NCBI GenBank assembly: GCA_037501455.1
Contig: CM074865.1
Span: 40,096,501-40,160,500, forward strand
Reading direction: 5' to 3'
From: Lantana camara
Taxonomy: Eukaryota > Streptophyta > Magnoliopsida > Lamiales > Verbenaceae
DNA: 64,000 bases
The position numbers and the translations under genes are program-made. A model generated the notes under the pieces. It had not been told where the DNA came from. It searched no databases and was given only the letters and a program-made list of their open reading frames with translations. This document shows positions 31,030-44,482 of this stretch, one piece after another; the first letter of the stretch is position 1; every line of letters begins with the position of its first letter.

Positions 31030-33595
31030 AACTTCCCTCCTTCAAAAGGACCTGTCCTCAGGTCCTAAGGTACGGTCTTCTCTGCCGAACCATGAAGCCC
31101 TCAAAGCCTCACCGAACCACCGAAGCCAAGAGAATTAGGTCCACTCGTTGAAATGAGTTACCACTTAATTCTCCTTGAGATCTCCTAAGCCTTAGCAAAC
31201 CGGACACGAAGTCCTTAGCCGTTTGCTCCCACTTCCAAATGGAATTCAGAAGTAGTTGGAGAAACTACATGTCTTTAATGCTCGGTCTTCAACCGATGGC
31301 ACTGTAGACATTGTTACACAAAGTCTACAATGCCCTATCTTATGCCAACGCATCTTTACCGGTTCTTCAAACCTTCAGACCAAGAGTGACATAACTGTGT
31401 GACCTTGCACTACTAGAGGTGTTGACTACATTCTTCCGCAAGCCATGAGCAACCAAAGCCTTCCTTAGTGCCCCGATCCCAACAAGGTAGTCTTGAGCAC
31501 CCTCAGGTAAGCAAAGCTAACACCGAAGGCAAATCTCTTCAAACACCTCATCTCACTCTAACAGTGCCTCTACTAACGTCCGTGTCATGGGATGGCTACT
31601 GAAAGAAGACAAAATCGTTGTTGAATCCCGATAACACTATAGACTTGTTCTCTGAGGTAATTCTCGGTTCTTCTTCTCAAAAGCGTAGTTGGTAATACCC
31701 TTAGAGAACCCAACTCGGCGTAGACCACAAACCCCTGGAAAACACGAACACCACCTAGAAATGAGCAAAAGGGTATTTATCTTCCACAGTTAACCTGTGT
31801 AGCTCACGGTAGTTTAAATTCACCTTAAATCCCATCTTCTTCCTTAGATAGGACTAAGTACTCCATGGAGAAGTACTCGAACGGATGATACTGCCTTCTA
31901 AGAGCTCTTCAACTACATCTTGAACTCGAGTTATTCCGGAATAAAGATCACGACCACTTCGATAACCCTATCGGGAAGGAAACGAATTCCAACTTTCAAG
32001 GAAACACTAAAGAAGCTTTGCTACTACCCTTGTCTCTTCAAGCTTGGCTCAATCCTTCGGTTGACCCAAAAGTAAGCCACAAAGCTTATTGTACAGTCCC
32101 GGAATAACCAACCACCTCCGCGAAGGATATAGATGGGGTAGTCTTCAATCCAACACCCGAAAATATCGTTGAGCCCCGAACGGACCTCCTAAGAGACACC
32201 AACAGCGGCACCAGGCCCGAACGAACAACCCACACCTTGAGGTAACCCCATACCTCAACAAGAAGAAGGAGAAGAAGAAAACGCCTCCAAAAGTCCACCG
32301 ACAAACTCGGCCCTCGCAACCCACAAACACCCGGACCCTCAGCTCACTAACTCTCTTCAAGAAGAGAGTTCCCCAGAAAAGAAAGAAACACACGCAACAA
32401 AACAAGCGCAAAAAGCAACACAGGCAACAACACCAAGTACAAGGAGCAACGAAGCGAAAGAAAATAAAAAAAGAGTGGGTTACCCCGAGATATAAATATG
32501 CATGAATGAGATGCTATGAATTCAATTACCTCAATTTCCGGGTGCTCTTTGGTTTCCAAGTTGAAGCTTTTGATTCCGCCTCCTTTGTTTGTTAGCCCTC
32601 GAACTACCACAATCAGAAATCTGGTGCTCTGAAGATTCGAAAGTATAGCATCTCCCTAGCCTAATCCAACATTCGTCAAATGTATGGTTGGTCCCCCCGC
32701 AATGTTTGCATGGTTGAAATTCTCTCTCTGATCGAGGGGTCTTCCGAGATCTAAGTTTCTTGTCACTTTTCTTAATTTCGGTTGCCATGTTGGATCCCCC
32801 TTTCTTCCACTTGCAAATTGGAACAAGAGCTTGACCCGAAAGGTTGTCCCAATGCCTCTTCTTCATATCCTTTTCTTGTCATCCACCGAGTTTCAATCCG
32901 TAGCACTTTCTCCACGGCTTGGTCCCACGTATCCGTATTTCTTGCCATCAAAGCTTCCCTAAATTCGCCTCGGAGGCCTTCCATAAAATACCTAGTCTTT
33001 ACACGACCTTCATTGAAAATATTTGGTACATACGCGCCCAATCTCTCAAACTCTTCCAAATCTTCCATAACTTTTTTATTTCCTTGTTTGAGTGTGAGAA
33101 ATTCTTCAGTTCTTTGATCTTGCAAAATAGCCGGCGTATATTTCTTCTTAAATTCCTGAATAAATTCATCCCATGTAACCTCTTCGTTTATTGCCTCTAG
33201 GTGTTGAGTAATCCTAGACCACCATAATTTTGCTTGTCCTCGAAGAATTAGTGAAACAAGACGGACTCTATTTTGAGGTTCACACGGCCACACTCTAAAT
33301 ATGCCTTCTATTTCTGAAATCCATTCTTCGGCTCTAATATCATCACCTCCCCGAAACTTTGAAGGATTAAAAGTGCCAAATTCCCGGTATAAGGTTGCTA
33401 TCGAATCCATAGGTTGTCTCATAGATGAAGATTGTCCTTGGTTCGCTTGGAATTATTGAAGCATAGCGGTCATAAACTCTTCGGCATTGAAAGATGGACG
33501 AGGATATTGATGTGAAGATTGACCGGAGTGATGTCGATGTGGAAACATCCTGAAAAGCTCAAAACTACAATACAAATATAGGTGCATGTCGATTA
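31030..33595 (-). mobile_element. TR-GAG internal domain, minus orientation
   Basis: About 2.57 kb from polypurine tract (31030) to the gag leader (33595), where another LTR end (33596) cuts it off shortly before its PBS. It codes only gag. 31030-32530 has no pol motif and aligns in reverse with the gag-distal DNA at 47253-48530 and 63080-64000. A gag-only, pol-free internal domain matches the described TR-GAG class, though with unusually long LTRs. Confidence 0.8.
32531..33410 (-). pseudogene. Retrotransposon gag (Retrotrans_gag plus zinc knuckles), frameshifted
   Basis: From ATG 33410 (MDSIATLYREF) the frame holds a gypsy-type capsid domain: FRGGDDIRAEEWISEIEGIF, LILRGQAKLWW, FKKKYTPAILQ, FLTLKQGNKKVMEDLEEFER, LGAYVPNIF, GLRGEFREAL. 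The frame breaks near 32790 at a G-run (one base extra or missing) and continues in another frame to CCHC knuckle C-KH-C-GGTN-H-TFDE-C. A second knuckle is degenerate (CYTFESSEHQISDC, its second Cys lost). Gag would package element RNA in cytoplasmic particles; this copy cannot make the full protein without frameshifting. Confidence 0.85.
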
Positions 33596-33918
33596 ATGTA
33601 ACACCCAAACGGAGGATGCCACATCCCCGCACTGAGACCCAGACCCGGTTATGAAATAGAAGTCTATGCACCAATCCGAATCAAAGCGAACGGGAGATAA
33701 ACGCACACGCTATGCTAGGCGGATCTAACTCGACAAACTCAGAGTGCGGAAGCAATTCAAACATTCAAAGCAAGATAGCGGAAGCATTTAAATCAACATT
33801 CAAAACAAGTGGCAGGTTCAACTAGCATAGATACCTAGTCCCGAATATCCGATCAACATGATGTAATAATCATCAAGTGCCACACAGGGCCGAATACGAA
33901 TGCCACACAGGGCTACAA
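33596..33918 (-). mobile_element. LTR 3'-end fragment (left part), minus orientation
   Basis: Opens as the reverse complement of an LTR end (...GGGTGTTACA) with the usual GCGGGGATGT, CGTTCGCT and GCTAGGCGG landmarks. It is split by the solo LTR at 33919 and resumes at 36836. Confidence 0.7.
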
Positions 33919-36830
33919 TGTGATGCCCCGAGTTTTCACGCGTGCAGGTAAGTGTTACGTGCGTATTTACATTTAATTATATGATTTTATATTTTGAATT
34001 GTTAATTGAATTTGTTTATAATTTGATGTATTTGTTTAAAATTGCTTATGATTGTCTATATGAGCTATGAATATGTGATCGGATTTATGAAAATGTGAAT
34101 TTCGTGAATGTGGTGTTAATTGAATGAAATTACGTGTTCCGTGTAATCCGTGGGCTTGATTGTAATGTATTTGAATGTTTTGGACTCAATTGGAAATTGA
34201 GTTCGGGCTTAATTGCCACTTTTTGAAAGTTTAGGGACCTATTTGTATAATAGGCAACCCTGAACGGTTTTCGTGATATCTTGAGCTCCGGACCTCGAAA
34301 TCGAGATCCGTAACCGGCGTTGAACTTGTTTCGATGATACCTATCCTTTGAACTTGACCTTGTACCTTTTTGATAACATTTGAACCTTCGATAATGAACC
34401 GTTTCATAACCTCGACCTTATAACTTGTTTGAACCTTTTCTTAAACGAACCGGACTTGGACCAACCCGAATCCTACCCATTTCTCTACTAGATATCAGCA
34501 TTCCTATCTCTTTCCTACCCATTTTTGATCGATCAAGCAACCAAGGCAAGGAGCAAGGAAGAAACCCTCCATTTTTTGATCAACCAAGTCTGAGCTCAAG
34601 TCTAGCTTCCATCCGATCTTTTTTCAAGGTGAGTTAGGATTTGTAATCTCCATCTCCTCCTCTATATTTTTTATCTAATTGGAGCATGATAGAAGTTGGG
34701 GATTCATGAGTTTGAATATAGGAGAATGAATTGAGGGTTTGGTTTGATCATTGGTTTTCATGGTTTGAGTTAAGATTTGATGCTTGATAAATGATTCTTG
34801 TAAGCTTTCTATCATTCTTACATGTTTAAATTCAAGGTTTGATGGTTAGAGCATGATATGCCATTGGAGGAGCTTGAAGCTCCATGTTTGTGATCATGAG
34901 AATTGATGATGTTTTGGCCAATTTCAAGCATGTATTCTTGTGTTTTTACTTGAGTTGCATGTTGTATGTGAATAATATGGATTAAAAGCATACCTAAGTG
35001 TGGGTTGAGAGCTTCTTGGTGGTTGCCCTGTTTTGCAAAGCTTTTCCCTCGCGTAACAGAGCTGATGCTCTGTTATCTCTTTCAAAACGGCCGTGTCAGC
35101 TTTGAACTGAAAATGGACACGGCCGTGTTGGGGTCTCGACTTTGAATTTTTCTGATTTTAATCTCGGACACGGCCGTGTCCAAATCCTTTGAGAACTCAA
35201 CACGGCCGTGTCAAGCCCTCGACTTTAAATTTTCTGATTTTTAAACCTCGGATACGGCCGTGTCCATTTCCCTTTGAAACTCAACACGGCCGTGTCATTT
35301 GAAATGACAGCCTTGAGAAGTCTCTTTTCTTCCTTGAATTGCATGCGTGGCTCGTATTTGTGGATTATATTGAACGTGACTTCAATTTAGCTATGTTATG
35401 ATTGTTATATAAATGCAAGAATGCAAGTATGAAAGTTATGATCGGTTATATGTTTTAAGACTTTAATAGTGCACATGAACATGTCCGTTATATTTGTTTA
35501 TGCATTCATATCATAACCATGGCATTGCCGAGCATTTTATTTGGTCATTTGAGTCTCACTTCACTTGTCTTGCACAGATTTTGATTCCTTTGGAGACGAG
35601 GCCGGTCAGTGAGGCTCGTGTGTTCTTCTTTTGCCGTTCGAGGTGGGTTTCTCTTCTACTTAGCTATATGACCCTATAAATACCTTTAATGTGAAAGTTT
35701 TTGACCAAAATATATATATATATAGAGTCATTTTCAAGGAGTAAATGTTTGCAACGTAAAGCCTTATTTTATAAATCCTACCAAATGTTTTGGCGAGAAA
35801 AGAAAGAATGAATGTTATACACGAATGGGGCCCCGGGACTTAGTGTGAGTGGCTATCCGGGGAGGCATGGGCCGACGGTGATCCCTCACATTAGTTCCAC
35901 CAATTAACGGCGTAACCGGACCTCGTTAGGAGTTAGCGAGGAATGGACGCTGAGCGCCATCTGGGGAGTCATGTTCCCCTTTTGGTCAATGAATGGGTGG
36001 TCGGGTCTTGCAAACCCGCCACCAAACCGGAGGAAGAAGGTGTAAATGTTAATGAATGTGCACAAAAGAATGATTGCATGAACAGAATGAATGTTTAAAT
36101 GATTTACACGAGGAGTTGGTTGGAGATAATGCACGCCCACTCGCCTGGCCAAAAATGACCTAATGTTAATGATTCGTTATAATCCCTTTTGATGATTGTT
36201 ATTCACCCACTTGGGGAAATTCTTTAAAACCTCACTTGGGATTATAGCTTGCATGTGATTGTTTAATTATCGTCATATATACTATTTATGCCCTGTTTTA
36301 TACCCACCAGTCCCTTTTGGATTGAACCCGTTTGGTTTTCAGTTGTTTTGTGCAGGTGTTGAGGGGGCTAGGCGGGAATACGAGTCCTAGGTCTTGCATT
36401 CATCTCTACCTCTTATATTTTGGTGTTACACTTGCATACTCGTACTTTTGATTATTGTATATGAATGTTATTTTGGGCCGTGATGGCATATGAATGTTGG
36501 TTATGATTTGGAGCGTCCTTGTATTGGGATTTAACTCCCGTGAACTTTAAATGTTGGTACTTAGAGCATAGAGCTCAATATATGGAATAACTGTTGGTAC
36601 CTAGAACATATAGCTCAATCTATGATATATGATTTATTGCTTCCTCTTTTATGTTACTCTGCTACTCTGATTGTTGTGGTTATTGGGGTTTAAGTGATAG
36701 GCTAGTCCCGCCTGGCTTAGCGGTGTGTGTGTCCCCGTTCGCTATGATTTGGTACGTGTATGGAAATCCATTTCATATACGGGCCGGGTCATGGTGCGGG
36801 GGATGTAGTGCCTTGCGCTCGGGTGCTACA
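33919..36830 (+). mobile_element. Solo LTR (2.9 kb) with 5-bp target duplication
   Basis: Starts TGTGATGCCCCGAG and ends CTCGGGTGCTACA. It is flanked by TACAA on both sides (33914-33918 and 36831-36835), with no PBS or internal DNA adjoining, so it is a solo LTR left by LTR-LTR recombination. Landmarks: U3 block at 34275, donor TTCAAG/GTGAGT at 34629, palindromic words 35054-35298, GC block 35825-36030, a wobble-paired CAGTC...GATTG hairpin at 36309-36324, acceptor TGTGCAG/GT ending at 36355, terminal stem-loop about 36742-36803. Confidence 0.92.
35054..35298 (+). repeat. Palindromic word cluster, ACACGGCCGTGT type
   Basis: Starts with a perfect 9-bp inverted repeat (TAACAGAGC, 4-base loop, GCTCTGTTA). 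Then come six words such as GGACACGGCCGTGTCC and AACACGGCCGTGTC, two of them truncated on one arm. This is the largest cluster in the window; the intervening text (CTCGACTTTGAATTTTTCTG) is also repeated. Confidence 0.9.
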
Positions 36831-38230
36831 TACAAACAGGTAAAGTATAATCTCAAGTCTACAAGTCATGACATAAGTAAAGTGTATGAAAGACAAATGC
36901 AACTAGAAAGGCTAGACCGACGAAGTGCAACTCAAAGGACTCACTCCCGCCTAGCAAACGCCAACAGACCTGCAACTAAAAGTTTAAATGAGGGGTCAGT
37001 CAACTTGACCGAGTGAGGGGGCTAACGCACACCCACAATATATATATATATAAAGAGCATAGCACAGAATAAAAGGATGGACTCATAAACCGGGGATAGG
37101 TGTTGCATACCAAAACATTCCGAAATAACCCAAAAAGATATAGATATAAGTTTAGAAACCATTTTCCAGAAAGACCCTATCCCGATTTATTATTCCGTAA
37201 CAGAATAGAATACATGCTCGGCGAGTACGAGCTTCCAACCTTTACTCCTCAAAACATAAATCAAACTCTATCCCTCCGCTACACCAGTGATGGAGGAGAT
37301 ATACTGTCCCCAAACCATCGAGAATAAACCGTCTAAAATAGACTCGACCTCAAGGGGTAGCGAACCCACAAGATTCATCCCCGGCCTTAGCCGAAGGCTC
37401 AAGATACCACACCTTCCCTACAGCACGGGTCGCGTGAAGATATCTCAAATGGAACTACACACAGACTGATCCCTGACGGTCCTATACCGTTCCAGGGCTG
37501 CCTATCCCATAGCTCCTTGGATCCATAACAGAATAGAACAGAATAGAACATACGCCAATCTTTCATGGCAATCTCGCTACAGAATTAGAACACAACTGTT
37601 TTTCAAAAATTGCTTACATATGCCTCAAAAACTAGTTTTTATAAATATTCCCTCGCTGCAGGGATATAGCCTAAAGGCACCCGCCCACGCAAGACACACG
37701 CACGTACATTCCCACGCTGCAGGGATATAGCCCGAAGGCACCCGCCCACGCAGAATGCACGCATAAGGTCATAAACATATCATATCCAACACATACATAT
37801 CTATAGTAAGGTATACTCGCATGCAAGGGTAGAAATCAGCATATAGAGGCCATATGTCGCATAACTATACAAAATCCTAAACCTCACCTCGTGGTAGTGG
37901 AGTCTGAGAGTGTGAAGGGCCAAACACTCTAAACCTCGGGCTCACCGGCACCACGAAACTCTATGATAAGGCATACAAAAGCCCAAACTTAGACTCTACA
38001 TGAACCAAGTATGACGCACGGCGTACAAAGTATGAATGACATGCGAAATGGAATGATGTTTTTCAAATTGGTCACAAAGGGTAATTCAAATATTCAAGTA
38101 AATCATGCAAGTAAGGAAGTATAAAAGTTCAGAGATTGCATTCCAAGTGATATCGGATCATAGAAGTCAAGTAGCAACTCAAACGAATCAATTACGCATG
38201 AAAAAGGCAAGTAAAGGGGTCACAGACTTG
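36831..38230 (-). mobile_element. LTR fragment (right part), minus orientation
   Basis: Continues the LTR begun at 33596: acceptor TTGCAG/GT near 36968, CAGTC/GACTG hairpin around 36994-37011, and a doubled segment GCTGCAGGGATATAGCC...GGCACCCGCCCACGCA (about 37658-37752). It breaks off mid-LTR and meets leader DNA of another or the same element; the right border is approximate. From 37211 it is part of the tandem duplication. Confidence 0.6.
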
Positions 38231-38878
38231 TAATTTTCCCAGTTGCTCCTACATTAAAGCCTTAAATCTTGATGTCTTCAGGATTTCCTTCACTTTCCCT
38301 TTGAACTAAACGAGCCTCTTGATCCCGGTTGATCAACTCCATTTGTGGCGTAGGTACGTGGTTTTATCTTGTAGGTTATAGGCGTTCCACACCCACTTCA
38401 CGCATTAGTTAATCCCTATCTCGAACTTGAACTCTCAACACATATCTTTATCGTAAGGACCCCCCAAACACCAAAATTTCTCTAAATCTCTGGAGCCTCC
38501 TTCCACTCATCCATACCCTAAAGAAGAGCCCTCGACAGGTTTTTGTAATCTTAGAAATTGGCTGTGGTTTGATGTTATGATAATAACCTACATTTTCACA
38601 ACTCAATTCGAATATAAATGCATGTCGGTTAGTAAGTGCACATGACACATAATTAGTATCAAAGGCACGTATCAATGCAAAATGGAACACGTAAATTACC
38701 AAATTTCAAGTTAAACATATTCAATAATATATTTTCCATATGAAATTTCAATAATAAAGCTCATGATCAATGCGGTGAACACGTTTACATGTTGTTCCTA
38801 AGCCGTTTGACCTATACTCGACAAGACACGACACAAAGAACCCCGGTTTTGCAACCGCGCTCTGATACCACTTAAGGA
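38231..38878 (-). mobile_element. 5' leader fragment of an LTR element, minus orientation
   Basis: At least 38560-38878 matches, reversed, the leader of the complete LARD just after its PBS (GTTGCAAAACCGG, GTGTCGTG, CGGCTTAGGAAC, ACCACGGCCAATCTC). It contains the primer site at 38859-38870. The left part is unmatched and its border with the LTR fragment is uncertain. An equal copy lies at 41867-42514. Confidence 0.65.
38859..38870 (-). other. Primer binding site (tRNA-Met), copy 1
   Basis: The reverse complement reads TGGTATCAGAGC, eight bases from the LTR end at 38879. Confidence 0.85.
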
Positions 38879-40846
38879 TGTAACTCCCGGGACGATAGGC
38901 GCCACATCCCCCGCATTACAAGTCTAGTCCACACGTGAAATGGATAATCCAAGCATGAACCGGACTCATAGTGAACGGGAGACAAAATAAAAGATATCCT
39001 AGCTAGGCGGAATCTAACCTTGTACCAATAAATCAAGAATACCTAGAATGCGATACGGAAGCAATAATACCATGCATGAATTCCAATAGTGGCTACAAGC
39101 CCAATAATTTCATAACATAATTAAAATTCCAACATGCATCCTAATAACGGGTTCAACTACGCATACAATCTGTTCCGAATTCATAATCAATAATCATAAA
39201 GGGCACTCAGGCCCGAATACATACAAAGATACAATTAAATCATAATAATGTAAATGTGACTCAAGTGTACAAGTGACTCGGACATGAAAACTAAGACTCG
39301 ACTCCCGCCTAGCAAAACCTGCAAGAAACTGGAAAAGTGGGAAAGAGGGGTCAGTCTCTAGAAGACTGAGTGAGCAGGAGCGATAAATATATATAGAAAC
39401 ATGCACATGCAAGTCATAAATCCCGAGCAAAGTTTTATTTAAAGCTAGTTCCCAAGAGGGCAGGAGAATAACTAAGCAATGCTCGGACTTTACGACTAAT
39501 CATATTAAATTCATTAAGTTCATAATTGATACATAATCAATAAGGCTCGGCAAGTGAGCGTGCATAATCTCCAACCAAACTCCGACCGTGTACGACAATT
39601 ATCATTATTATATTGGATACGTGATCACACAATACATTATAATACAGGCAAGCCATAAAACATAACATAAGACATAGTCGTTCGGGCAATCCGTGTCCTG
39701 GCCTTCCCGCACGATGCATAACAATCATAACAAAATCATAATCATAAAATAAGTTCCAACCTTCTTCCTCCGGGTGGTGGACGGGTTAGCAAGACCCGAC
39801 CACCGGTCCATACATAGGCCAATGGGGGTACATGAATCCCCCAAGGGCACTCAGCTCCCATTCCCCGCTAAACCTTGTAGCGAGGGCCGGTATCACTGTA
39901 AATGTGGTGGGACTAGTACAAGGGATCACCGTCGGCCCTTGCCTCCCCGGATAGCCACTTGCACTAAGTCCCTGGGCCCGTGCATTCATAATCATGTTCA
40001 TAATCGTATTCTCGCCAAAACATTTGATTCATAAGAAACATAACATATTTCATAATTCATGAGAAAAAGGGTTACTCGATCATAATTTACTCGATGACTC
40101 TACTTTAAAAAATAACATATATATGTACATAAGGTTTTGGCCAAAGCTTGCCACATAAGGGTGGTAGGGTTTGATACATAGCTAAAACAAAAACACCCTC
40201 ACGTAGAATACCACGAGACATAAAGCATGAGTAATACGGGTGCCTATTCAATTCGGAAGTCTCCGCCCTGGAAACGAACTGCATAAGAGAAGGAACAATG
40301 TGTACTCGTGATAATTGACTCAATTTGAAACCACATGGACGCACGGCATGTTATGCACATGATATGAGATACATAAGAAGCATGAATGATGTGATGAGGT
40401 CATATAATCATGTAATTCATTCAAAACGTTCACTACATAGTGGTTTCATATTCATGTGTTTCATATCTTTCATATTTTGTATTAAATCGAGCCATAAGCT
40501 CTATACAATAATCATAACTCATACTATAACATGTTTACAATACATGCGAGTCATAAATGAAGTGAGAAGTTATCATATGAGGTCAATAAATGGAGGAATA
40601 ATTCATGCTTGCAAGCTAGAGAGCATTTGAAGGCATATTGGATCGTAATTACAAAATATGTTAACAAAATTACATTATGATTTCATAATAAACAAGTTAA
40701 CACATAACATAACATATTAACAAAATATACAAGTCAAGGAAGAAGCTAAACATAACATACAAAACAATTAAGAGAAGCAAACCATTCATGCATGCATAAA
40801 AGTACCACATAACGTTCATGCTGTCATTTCACGTATATGCATTGAA

Positions 40847-43800
40847 TACATGCTCGGCGAGTACGAGCTTCCAACCTTTACTCCTCAAAACATAAATCAA
40901 ACTCTATCCCTCCGCTACACCAGTGATGGAGGAGATATACTGTCCCCAAACCATCGAGAATAAACCGTCTAAAATAGACTCGACCTCAAGGGGTAGCGAA
41001 CCCACAAGATTCATCCCCGGCCTTAGCCGAAGGCTCAAGATACCACACCTTCCCTACAGCACGGGTCGCGTGAAGATATCTCAAATGGAACTACACGCAG
41101 ACTGATCCCTGACGGTCCTATACTGTTCCAGGGCTGCCTATCCCATAGCTCCTTGGATCCATAACAGAATAGAACAGAATAGAACATACGCCAATCTTTC
41201 ATGGCAATCTCGCTACAGAATTAGAACACAACTGTTTTTCAAAAATTGCTTACATATGCCTCAAAAACTAGTTTTTATAAATATTCCCTCGCTGCAGGGA
41301 TATAGCCTAAAGGCACCCGCCCACGCAAGACACACGCACGTACATTCCCACGCTGCAGGGATATAGCCCGAAGGCACCCGCCCACGCAGAATGCACGCAT
41401 AAGGTCATAAACATATCATATCCAACACATACATATCTATAGTAAGGTATACTCGCATGCAAGGGTAGAAATCAGCATATAGAGGCCATATGTCGCATAA
41501 CTATACAAAATCCTAAACCTCACCTCGTGGTAGTGGAGTCTGAGAGTGTGAAGGGCCAAACACTCTAAACCTCGGGCTCACCGGCACCACGAAACTCTAT
41601 GATAAGGCATACAAAAGCCCAAACTTAGACTCTACATGAACCAAGTATGACGCACGGCGTACAAAGTATGAATGACATGCGAAATGGAATGATGTTTTTC
41701 AAATTGGTCACAAGGGGTAATTCAAATATTCAAGTAAATCATGCAAGTAAGGAAGTATAAAAGTTCAGAGATTGCATTCCAAGTGATATCGGATCATAGA
41801 AGTCAAGTAGCAACTCAAACGAATCAATTACGCATGAAAAATGCAAGTAAAGGGGTCACAGACTTGTAATTTTCCCACTTGCTCCTACATTAAAGCCTTA
41901 AATCTTGATGTCTTCAGGATTTCCTTCACTTTCCCTTTGAACTAAACGAGCCTCTTGATCCCGGTTGATCAACTCCATTTGTGGCGTAGGTACGTGGTTT
42001 TATCTTGTAGGTTATAGGCGTTCCACACCCACTTCACGCATTAGTTAATCCCTATCTCGAACTTGAACTCTCAACACATATCTTTATCGTAAGGACCCCC
42101 CAAACACCAAAATTTCTCTAAATCTCCGGAGCCTCCTTCCACTCATCCATACCCTAAAGAAGAGCCCTCGACAGGTTTTTGTAATCTTAGAAATTGGCCG
42201 TGGTTTGATGTTATGATAATAACCTACATTTTCACAACTCAATTCGAATATAAATGCATGTCGGTTAGTAAGTGCACATGACACATAATTAGTATCAAAG
42301 GCACGTATCAATGCAAAATGGAACACGTAAATTACCAAATTTCAAGTTAAACATATTCAATAATATATTTTCCATATGAAATTTCAATAATAAAGCTCAT
42401 GATCAATGCGGTGAACACGTTGACATGTTGTTCCTAAGCCGTTTGACCTATACTCGACAAGACACGACACAAAGAACCCCGGTTTTGCAACCGCGCTCTG
42501 ATACCACTTAAGGATGTAACTCCCGGGACGATAGGCGCCACATCCCCCGCATTACAAGTCTAGTCCACACGTGAAATGGATAATCCAAGCATGAACCGGA
42601 CTCATAGTGAACGGGAGACAAAATAAAAGATATCCTAGCTAGGCGGAATCTAACCTTGTACCAATAAATCAAGAATACCTAGAATGCGATACGGAAGCAA
42701 TAATACCATGCATGAATTCCAATAGTGGCTACAAGCCCAATAATTTCATAACATAATTAAAATTCCAACATGCATCCTAATAACGGGTTCAACTACGCAT
42801 ACAATCTGTTCCGAATTCATAATCAATAATCATAAAGGGCACTCAGGCCCGAATACATACAAAGATACAATTAAATCATAATAATGTAAATGTGACTCAA
42901 GTGTACAAGTGACTCGGACATGAAAACTAAGACTCGACTCCCGCCTAGCAAAACCTGCAAGAAACTGGAAAAGTGGGAAAGAGGGGTCAGTCTCTAGAAG
43001 ACTGAGTGAGCAGGAGCGATAAATATATATAGAAACATGCACATGCAAGTCATAAATCCCGAGCAAAGTTTTATTTAAAGCTAGTTCCCAAGAGGGCAGG
43101 AGAATAACTAAGCAATGCTCGGACTTTACGACTAATCATATTAAATTCATTAAGTTCATAATTGATACATAATCAATAAGGCTCGGCAAGTGAGCGTGCA
43201 TAATCTCCAACCAAACTCCGACCGTGTACGACAATTATCATTATTATATTGGATACGTGATCACACAATACATTATAATACAGGCAAGCCATAAAACATA
43301 ACATAAGACATAGTCGTTCGGGCAATCCGTGTCCTGGCCTTTCCGCACGATGCATAACAATCATAACAAAATCATAATCATAAAATAAGTTCCAACCTTC
43401 TTCCTCCGGGTGGTGGACGGGTTAGCAAGACCCGACCACCGGTCCATACATAGGCCAATGGGGGTACATGAATCCCCCAAGGGCACTCAGCTCCCATTCC
43501 CCGCTAAACCTTGTAGCGAGGGCCGGTATCACTGTAAATGTGGTGGGACTAGTACAAGGGATCACCGTCGGCCCTTGCCTCCCCGGATAGCCACTTGCAC
43601 TAAGTCCCTGGGCCCGTGCATTCATAATCATGTTCATAATCATATTCTCGCCAAAACATTTGATTCATAAGAAACATAACATATTTCATAATTCATGAGA
43701 AAAAGGGTTACTCGATCATAATTTACTCGATGACTCTACTTTAAAAAATAACATATATATGTACATAAGGTTTTGGCCAAAGCTTGCCACATAAGGGTGG

Positions 43801-44482
43801 TAGGGTTTGATACATAGCTAAAACAAAAACACCCTCACGTAGAATACCACGAGACATAAAGCATGAGTAATACGGGTGCCTATTCAATTCGGAAGTCTCC
43901 GCCCTGGAAACGAACTGCATAAGAGAAGGAACAATGTGTACTCGTGATAATTGACTCAATTTGAAACCACATGGACGCACGGCATGTTATGCAAATGATA
44001 AGAGATACATAAGAAGCATGAATGATGTGATGAGGTCATATAATCATGTAATTCATTCAAAACGTTCACTACATAGTGGTTTCATATTCATGTGTTTCAT
44101 ATCTTTCATATTTTGTATTAAATCGAGCCATAAGCTCTATACAATAATCATAACTCATACTATAACATGTTTACAATGCATGCGAGTCATAAATGAAGTG
44201 AGAAGTTATCATATGAGGTCAATAAATGGAGGAATAATTCATGCTTGCAAGCTAGAGAGCATTTGAAGGCATATTGGATCGTAATTACAAAATATGTTAA
44301 CAAAATTACATTATGATTTCATAATAAACAAGTTAACACATAACATAACATATTAACAAAATATACAAGTCAAGGAAGAAGCTAAACATAACATACAAAA
44401 CAATTAAACGAAGCAAACCATTCATGCATGCATAAAAGTACCGCATAACGTTCATGCTGTCATTTCACGTATATGCATTGAA
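40847..44482. repeat. 3636-bp direct tandem duplication, copy 2
   Basis: Second copy of 37211-40846. Its end is followed by unduplicated LTR sequence (TTCATAGCATAAAATTCAT), so copy 2 keeps the original right flank and copy 1 the original left flank. Confidence 0.95.
42495..42506 (-). other. Primer binding site (tRNA-Met), copy 2
   Basis: Duplicate of the site at 38859-38870, eight bases from the LTR end at 42515. Confidence 0.85.

Larger units (their letters stand above)
37211..40846. repeat. 3636-bp direct tandem duplication, copy 1
   Basis: Identical in order to 40847-44482 with about sixteen single-base differences noted by eye. It contains an LTR fragment, a PBS with leader, and about 2 kb of the next LTR. 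GAAT occurs at both outer breakpoints and at the junction (37208, 40844, 44480). Confidence 0.95.

Noticed and set aside
38448..40344. ORF pairs spaced by 3636 bases (for example 38448 and 42084) as duplicated genes
   Set aside because: They lie in LTR and leader DNA inside the tandem duplication and match no protein family.
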